This document shows positions 58,507 to 64,000 of a DNA stretch of 64,000 nt, in pieces. Source of the stretch: Thinopyrum elongatum (taxonomy: Eukaryota; Streptophyta; Magnoliopsida; Poales; Poaceae); contig CM022301.1 of NCBI GenBank assembly GCA_011799875.1, positions 207,490,477 through 207,554,476 on the forward strand, written 5' to 3'. The notes beneath the pieces were generated by a model that saw only the letters and a program-made list of their open reading frames with translations, made no database searches and was not told the origin of the DNA. Made by a program: the position numbers and the translations under genes. The first letter of the stretch is position 1. Every line of letters begins with the position of its first letter.

Positions 58507-60492
58507 TTACTCAAATTCTTTTGCCACAATCTGATTTTCACTCTTATTTTTCTCCTGTTTTGCTTTACTAGCTCTATTAATATCATCTTTCAAAATAGAA
58601 TCAGGAGTCATAGGAAGCAAAGTAATATGTTTATCCTTATGAACAAGAGTATACTGATTGTTTCTACCATGGTGTACAATTTTTTTATCAAATTGCCATG
58701 GTCTACCAAGTAATAATGAACATGCTTGCATGGGTACCACATCACAATCAACATAATCAGCATATGTAGAGATACTAAAATGCACACGAACAGTACGTGT
58801 TACCTTAACCTTGCCGCTGTTGTTGAACCATTGGATATAGTAAGGATGTGGATGTGGTCTTGTGATGAGAGATAGCTTCTCCACCATCTCCATGCTAGCC
58901 AAGTTGTTGCAGCTCCCTCCATCTATGATGACGCGAACAGAACGTTCCTTCACAACTCCCTTTGTATGGAACAAATTATGTCTCTGATTTTGCTCAGCTT
59001 GTGTGACCTGCACACTCAAAACACGTTGAGTGACTAAACATTCATACCTGTCAGCGTCTTCAGGAGCCATGTATTGCGTCTCATGATCAGAATCATCTCC
59101 ACCGTGTTCTTCACTTGTAATAAGAGCCATAGTCTCCTCATCATAGTCACTAGCGGACTCATACCCACCATCCTCAGTAGCAATCATAACACGCGGAGAT
59201 TGGCATTCTCTCGCATAATGACCTCTACCCTTACAACAACGACAAATAATATCATGAGTGTGCCCTGTTGATGCCATAGATGAAGAAGAGCTCTGGGCAG
59301 GCCCAGAAGGTGTACTCCTGGCAGATGGTGGTGGTGGTGCCTGTTTTCTTGTATCTCGGTTGGAATTGGCAGCTGAAGTCAGTGGTGCTGCAGTAGGACG
59401 TGTGGGAGTAGAGGATGCACGCGGTGTCCATGATGAAGATCGACCTGCAGAAAAATTAGTTCGCGCCAATGCCTGTCGATCCTGCACTTCACGTTCAGCT
59501 TTGCAAGCAAGATGGAATAAACGAGTGATATTATTATACTCCTTATACTCTAGAATGGTCTGAATCTCTTTATTTAATCCACCCATAAAACGTGCAAGCA
59601 TAGCTTCATTATCCTCAACAATACCACATCTAATCATGCCAGTTTGTAATTCCTGATAATATTCTTCTACAGAATTTTTTCCTTGTCTTAAACACTGCAA
59701 TTTTTGAAGTAATTCACGTTGATAATATGGTGGAACCCAACGAGTACGCATAGCAGTTTTCAAAGCAGCCCAAGTAGCTGGAATAGGATATAATCTACAA
59801 TGTCCGGACCACCATACACATGCAAAACTAGTGAAAGCACAAACAACAGTAGCAACCTGTCTCTCCTCGGGATATTGTAAACATGTAAAACGTTGTTCAG
59901 TTTCTAACTCCCAAGTAAGATATATATCAGGAACATATCTACCCTCAAATGGTGGAATATTCAATTTCAGTTTAGGAATATGGTCATGATCTCGTACCTG
60001 AGGTGGTGCTGCAGCCCTACCATTGCGATAATATGCATGAGGTCGACCTGCTGGTGGTGGTGCTGGTGGTTGCACGTAGTTCTGATTTTCATCAACCTCA
60101 TCCTCGTAATAGTCCTCCACCTCTGCAGTAGCAGCAGGAGCAACAGAAGCATCAACAGTAGGTACAGCGGCACCAGAAGTTTGACCAGGCTCAAGGGGAA
60201 CACGCAGTGCTCGTCCCACTTGATTTGGAAGGCGATGTTGGTGTTGTTGTTGCTGTAGAGGTGCGACAGGTGCAGCGGGCGGTGGTTGTGGAAGACGCGC
60301 GAGCAATTCATTAAACTTGTTATCGAGCTTTGTTTCGAACGCCTTCTCAATGCCATCTATCTTCTCCATGGCCTCTTCAAATCTGTTTAGCACATCTTCC
60401 ACCTGTCCACTCATCATTTGCTGAAACTTATCATGTAACTCTTTGTTCGTCATGTTCTCCCAGTCAGTCTCGTCGGCTTGTGATCCTGCCAT
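58507..60492 (-). CDS. gag-pro: Gag-protease ORF of element D
   Basis: Chromovirus gag and protease. The longest frame starts at 60513; I favour the Met at 60492 (MAGSQADETDWENM). In the longer numbering (668 codons) it has an N-terminal coiled-coil-like stretch, a Pro/Gln-rich linker and the gag core (YYQRELLQKLQCLRQGKNSV, RFMGGLNKEI). The zinc knuckle CRCCKGRGHYAREC is at 424-437 and the protease site IIDGGSCNNLAS is near 531. The frame ends at TAA (58507-58509), and the next ORF begins two codons later in the same frame, so a single stop separates gag-pro from pol. Confidence 0.9.
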   Translation of the reverse strand: MAGSQADETDWENMTNKELHDKFQQMMSGQVEDVLNRFEEAMEKIDGIEKAFETKLDNKFNELLARLPQPPPAAPVAPLQQQQHQHRLPNQVGRALRVPLEPGQTSGAAVPTVDASVAPAATAEVEDYYEDEVDENQNYVQPPAPPPAGRPHAYYRNGRAAAPPQVRDHDHIPKLKLNIPPFEGRYVPDIYLTWELETEQRFTCLQYPEERQVATVVCAFTSFACVWWSGHCRLYPIPATWAALKTAMRTRWVPPYYQRELLQKLQCLRQGKNSVEEYYQELQTGMIRCGIVEDNEAMLARFMGGLNKEIQTILEYKEYNNITRLFHLACKAEREVQDRQALARTNFSAGRSSSWTPRASSTPTRPTAAPLTSAANSNRDTRKQAPPPPSARSTPSGPAQSSSSSMASTGHTHDIICRCCKGRGHYARECQSPRVMIATEDGGYESASDYDEETMALITSEEHGGDDSDHETQYMAPEDADRYECLVTQRVLSVQVTQAEQNQRHNLFHTKGVVKERSVRVIIDGGSCNNLASMEMVEKLSLITRPHPHPYYIQWFNNSGKVKVTRTVRVHFSISTYADYVDCDVVPMQACSLLLGRPWQFDKKIVHHGRNNQYTLVHKDKHITLLPMTPDSILKDDINRASKAKQEKNKSENQIVAKEFE

Positions 60493-60513
60493 GGTTAGCA
60501 GCAATAGAAACAC

Positions 60514-61563
60514 ACAAGAATATGATCCTACAGACTACTAGAAAGTGGTGGTGGTGTGGTGTCACAAATCCGTCAAGCAAATCTCAAATTTTTACCAGTT
60601 CTTACCCAGCAGCAGGTGGTGATCGGCAACCTTTGTAGTCAAAACTCACAAAGCTTGGACAGAGCGATTGCCAGGTGGTGTCAAACGCACGATGTAGATG
60701 TATGTGGAGCTGGGAAGGCTTATGATATGGTAGCAAAAAGGGTCAGCAATAATCAATTCAGAGATGCAATGTTGAATAAACGCTCAACGACGGTACTGTG
60801 CTGGTCCTAGGCTAGACCGTGCTAGAGACGCGAGCCTAGAACACTAACAAAAACACGGCGCTGCACGTAAACAAGGGAGGAGCACACTCTGAATTTTTTT
60901 TCTTTTTTTATCAGTTTTTTTGCACTTTTTTTCCTCTTTTTTTTTGCTCCGCAACAATTTTTTTCGAAAAAGTCTACAAATGCTCTAAAAACTGCCTAGC
61001 CAGAATTTTCCAGACTTAGTTTTTTTTTTGAAACTAGAACTATTTTTCTTCTGCGGGTGGCACGAAAGTTGGGGAATCCGACTTGTTCACAACTCGTAGT
61101 ATCGCGTGATCTGGAACTCGAAAATAAAGGAACAAATACTGGACTCGGACTAGGACTGGTGGCGGAGATGAATCTGGTGGAACTCGGACTAGTGATGGTA
61201 TATGACGGTAGTATATGTGGACTCGGATTGGTGGTGGTATATGGACTCGGATCGGTGGTGGTATATGAACTCGGATTGGTGGTGGTATATGGTAGGGGCG
61301 ATGATGATGGTGCGGTGGTGGCGTGACAACTTGTGAACAGAACTCGAAACTCTAAAGAACTAGACGCTAAGACCAGCAACTTGACACGACGATGCAACCA
61401 CAAATTCAACAAAGCAAATACAGAAAAGATTATGCAATGGCTCAGATTGGTTTGGATATGATGAATTAACCCTAAATTTTTTTGGCTTTTTCCTGGACTG
61501 TAGGTATGAAGAACAGACTTGATCTAAACTACGAAAAACTGTAAATCTCACCGAGCAACCTGG
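60514..61563 (-). mobile_element. Leader of element D with low-complexity tracts
   Basis: About 1 kb between primer site and gag. It contains T-runs at 60890-60960 and 61020-61030 (A-runs in sense) and a minisatellite at 61136-61300. No coding frame is convincing. Confidence 0.7.
61136..61300. repeat. Minisatellite in the leader of element D
   Basis: Imperfect units built from ggtggtggtatat and ggactcggatt, about 24 bp each, five to seven copies with drift toward the left end. Confidence 0.75.
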
Positions 61564-61576
61564 AAATCTGATACCA
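61564..61576 (-). other. Primer binding site of element D
   Basis: The minus strand reads TGGTATCAGATTT, an iMet-type primer site whose first ten bases match the usual TGGTATCAGA, 2 nt from the LTR. Confidence 0.8.
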
Positions 61577-61578
61577 CT

Positions 61579-62497
61579 TGATAGAGGCAAAGGTGTCCCG
61601 TCTTTCGATGAGATGGTGATTATCGTTTCGGAGGAGTAGACTTTCACGATCCGACTACGAACGTGCGAGGACGTTGCGCCTTAGCAATCGCTAAACCAAC
61701 TCCGAGAGGTTATTGACCACGCCGGAGCACGCTCAACCTGACCACGAAGGTCTATTTCCTGCAAGCAAACGAAGAACAAGCAAGAAACTAAGATTGCAAT
61801 CTAGATATTGTGAATATAAGATGAAAGCTTTATTGATCAAGGTGGGGTTCTGTGAAGTCTTGGTCTGGTCGTTGAACACAAACGAAGTACGCGAAGTTGC
61901 AGCTATGGCGAACTTTTAATCTAAACAAAACCCAAAGTCTAAACGGTGCCCTAAGGGCTGTATATATGGAGGAAGAGGGGGGGATTTCGTGGCCCTTGAA
62001 GGAGGGGTCCGAAACCAACCCTATCTCTTGTTTCCCCACACATACGGACTCTAAAAACAGCCTATACTCAAGTATTTAGAAATTACATGGGCCTGGCCCA
62101 ATAATAAGGTGACGCAGCACCTATAATAGCCTCTGGACGAAATTTATGAAGTGGCATCTTGTATATTTCGTCCAAGGCTTCATGCACTCATTATGGTGGC
62201 CTCAAAGTCCTGAAATCATCACTTGTAACTCAGTTCTTGTTCCCCTTGCGCATGCCATCATCTCCATGCTTGAACTTGCTCCAATGTTCCTCTTTCTTGT
62301 CCAAGCTAGGCCCTTCATTTGTAAGCAAAACAAATGTATCCAATTTAGGCAGCATCATATTCTCACGAACATTAGAATCATTACCAAGAAACGAAAGTAC
62401 CTGATAATTTAATTAGCGTGCGCGAGCTCTAGTAATTGGTCCAGTATGTATAGCAGCAGGGGCTGTGGGTGTAACAATGGTATTGATGTCCTCATCA
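61579..62497 (-). mobile_element. 5' LTR of element D
   Basis: Pairs with 54762-55685. Near its sense start it holds a silent copy of the pol C-terminal coding stretch. A sense-strand TATATA lies at 61961-61966, the likely promoter. Confidence 0.92.
61961..61966 (-). promoter_or_regulatory. TATA box in 5' LTR of element D
   Basis: The minus strand reads ccaTATATAcag, about 530 nt into the sense LTR; the other LTR has the same motif near 55144. Confidence 0.6.
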
Positions 62498-62502
62498 AGT
62501 GC
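62498..62502. repeat. Target site duplication of element D, right
   Basis: AGTGC after ...CCTCATCA; pairs with 54757-54761. Confidence 0.92.
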
Positions 62503-64000
62503 TAACGCGCCTAAGAAGTCTATGCCTAAGAAGCCTGCTCACAAGCCCAAGCCGTCTGATCCAAATCCCTCAGTGGCAAAGCCGGCTATATCAAAGGCCT
62601 CAACACCCAAGATTGCAAAATATTTAGTGCCTCCTCCCGCTTCAAGTTCTTCAATGGAAGCAGCATGAGCTTCAACACCGGTCGTGCTCGCATCTTGCCA
62701 ACGCACCGAGGGCTTTCCAACAGCCTCAATTGCTGCATGAAGTGCCTCAGCTAGTTGGCAACCATCGTCTTCACTGCCCAAGCTGAAGAAAAAGGTCACT
62801 GCTAGCCGTGGTACAAGGCCAAGTCCCAAATGCTAGGCCGTTGTGCCTCAAGCTGATGAACAAGGGCTAGCCGACGAAGATGAGCTCACCGAGTTTCTCA
62901 GAAGGAAGCAAGAGCAAGCTGCAATTGCTAAGAATTCCTCAGTCCCATTGCTGTTGGACCCCAAGAATCTCCTAAACTTCATTGACATCTAGTGCACTAA
63001 GCCAGATACACCGCTTGACGACCTTAACCTGCCTCCTGGCCCAGGCCACGTACTATCTGCATTCATTTTTAATGAAAAGCACAAGATTTGTTAGGCCAAG
63101 CTGGTGAAGAAACAACAATTACAGACGGATAAGGAGTTGAGGAAGAACATGATTCAATATTTCCTCAGTAGCTTGTGACACTTCAATCTGAAATTCAGCA
63201 GCTGTCTGAAGAGTTTGAACGCCAGTCAAATCATTGTTGCGGAGTGTGTGAAAGATTCATCACCACCACCACCCAAGTAGTTGATGACCACAAGCATGAG
63301 GCAGCCAAGTTTGGCATTGGGCCTCCTTCAAGTTCTTCAGCTCCTCCACCAACTGCATAGGCCAGTGAGACTGCGCCTCCATATCCTCCACAAGAGACTG
63401 CCAGGGCAACTGAAGAAGTTGCGCCTGAAGAAACTACCAGGGCGACTGCATCAGTCGTGCCTGAAGTAACTGAACCACCAAGTTCCTTAGCAACAATGCC
63501 TCCAACGACTTCTTCATTGAAGATCATCACCCTTCCTTCTGCATCAAAAGCGAAGAAGACCAAGGCTGCTGAGAAGGAAGCAAAGAAAAGAAAGGCTTCA
63601 GCTCCTCCAACTGCTCCTGAATCTGTGAAGAAATTGAAGATGGCCCCATTGTCTTCAGTTATTCCTATTGATGCAGTTCCCATTTCATCAGCACCCCCGG
63701 CTCGTTCAAATGATGACCGCCAGATGGTCCCGTATGGGGTGGAATATGAAATTCCTCATGCTGATGACGAAGAAGAAAATGACACCCATTCTGCTGCTAC
63801 CACAAAGCAGATGGATGAAGAGATTGAAGTGGAAGCAGATGCTTCGCTTCACCATGTATCGTCACAGAAGCCCTCACAAGCTCCATTGACTGAAGGAAAT
63901 GCTGCTACTTCATCTGGAAGTAGTGAAGCCACTGAAGAGGATGTGGATATTGATGGTACTAGAACGCCCATACTCCATGATGAATTTTGGGAAGTAGCTC
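62503..64000 (+). pseudogene. Third ORF of element G, part 2 (continues past window)
   Basis: Resumes after the TSD of element D in the frame left at 54757 (GASGSGS|ANAPKKSMPKKP). It is Pro/Lys/Ala-rich and then acidic near the end, with stops at about 62668, 62733 and 63170 and several frame changes. It is low-complexity and probably disordered. The 3' LTR of G should lie beyond 64000. Confidence 0.6.

Larger units (their letters stand above)
54762..62497 (-). mobile_element. Element D: near-intact chromovirus (CRM-type gypsy), 7.7 kb
   Basis: Complete minus-strand element in the third ORF of G, flanked by AGTGC. LTRs are at 54762-55685 (924 bp) and 61579-62497 (919 bp), with about 18-20 substitutions and a G-run difference counted by eye, roughly two percent. 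The gag-pro, RT-RNase H and integrase order is complete. It is disabled only by one in-frame stop and one single-base frameshift. The pol frame runs about 300 nt into the 3' LTR, as described for CRM chromoviruses. Confidence 0.93.

Overview
The window is nuclear DNA of a large-genome grass, most likely a wheat, Aegilops or barley relative (Triticeae). The evidence is a nest of LTR retrotransposons with Triticeae hallmarks: an Angela/BARE1/WIS-type copia element, an LTR resembling Sabrina, a Maximus/SIRE-type copia and chromovirus-type gypsy elements. One single-copy plant gene sits among them. Family names are recognised by eye, not by a search.

Layout. 1-9520: a minus-strand gypsy element (A) with gag-protease, a separate leader ORF upstream of gag and about 3.8 kb of LTR. 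A 3.02-kb head-to-tail duplication (446-3460 and 3463-about 6470) interrupts it. 9592-27934: a complete minus-strand gypsy-type element (B), TSD CCAAC, with 4.05-kb LTRs and only 1.76 kb of non-coding interior. Its LTRs and leader are related to those of A. A complete Angela-like copia (C, 17120-25573, TSD TCTTC) is nested in its right LTR. 27940-32110: retrotransposon remnants, a Sabrina-like LTR end, a Harbinger (PIF) transposase relic and a second Harbinger-like fragment.

32120-40960: the only convincing host gene, an 18-exon plus-strand gene for a 751-residue WD40 protein of the WDR48/UAF1 family, with an intact reading frame over 17 coding exons, MITE-type insertions in introns and a GC-AG last intron.

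40960-43400: intergenic DNA with small MITE and Helitron relics. 43400-48900: a 5' LTR and broken gag of a plus-strand chromovirus-like element (E), cut by a solo copia LTR (F, 47217-48596, TSD CAACC). From about 48900 to the window end: a 5'-truncated Maximus/SIRE-like copia (G) with decayed pol and a third ORF behind its own TATA/leader-like module. A nearly intact chromovirus (D, 54762-62497, TSD AGTGC) is inserted in that third ORF on the minus strand.

Most unusual points: (1) the leader ORF of A has the residue pattern of a double-stranded-RNA-binding fold; (2) each B LTR carries four consecutive hairpins with the same apical stem-loop but different, individually complementary outer stems; (3) A (coding) and B (coding-free) share leader and LTR structures, as expected of an autonomous/parasite pair; (4) indels between the two A duplicates are confined to about 1 kb, which may be an assembly problem; (5) G has a promoter-like and intron-like module ahead of its third ORF.
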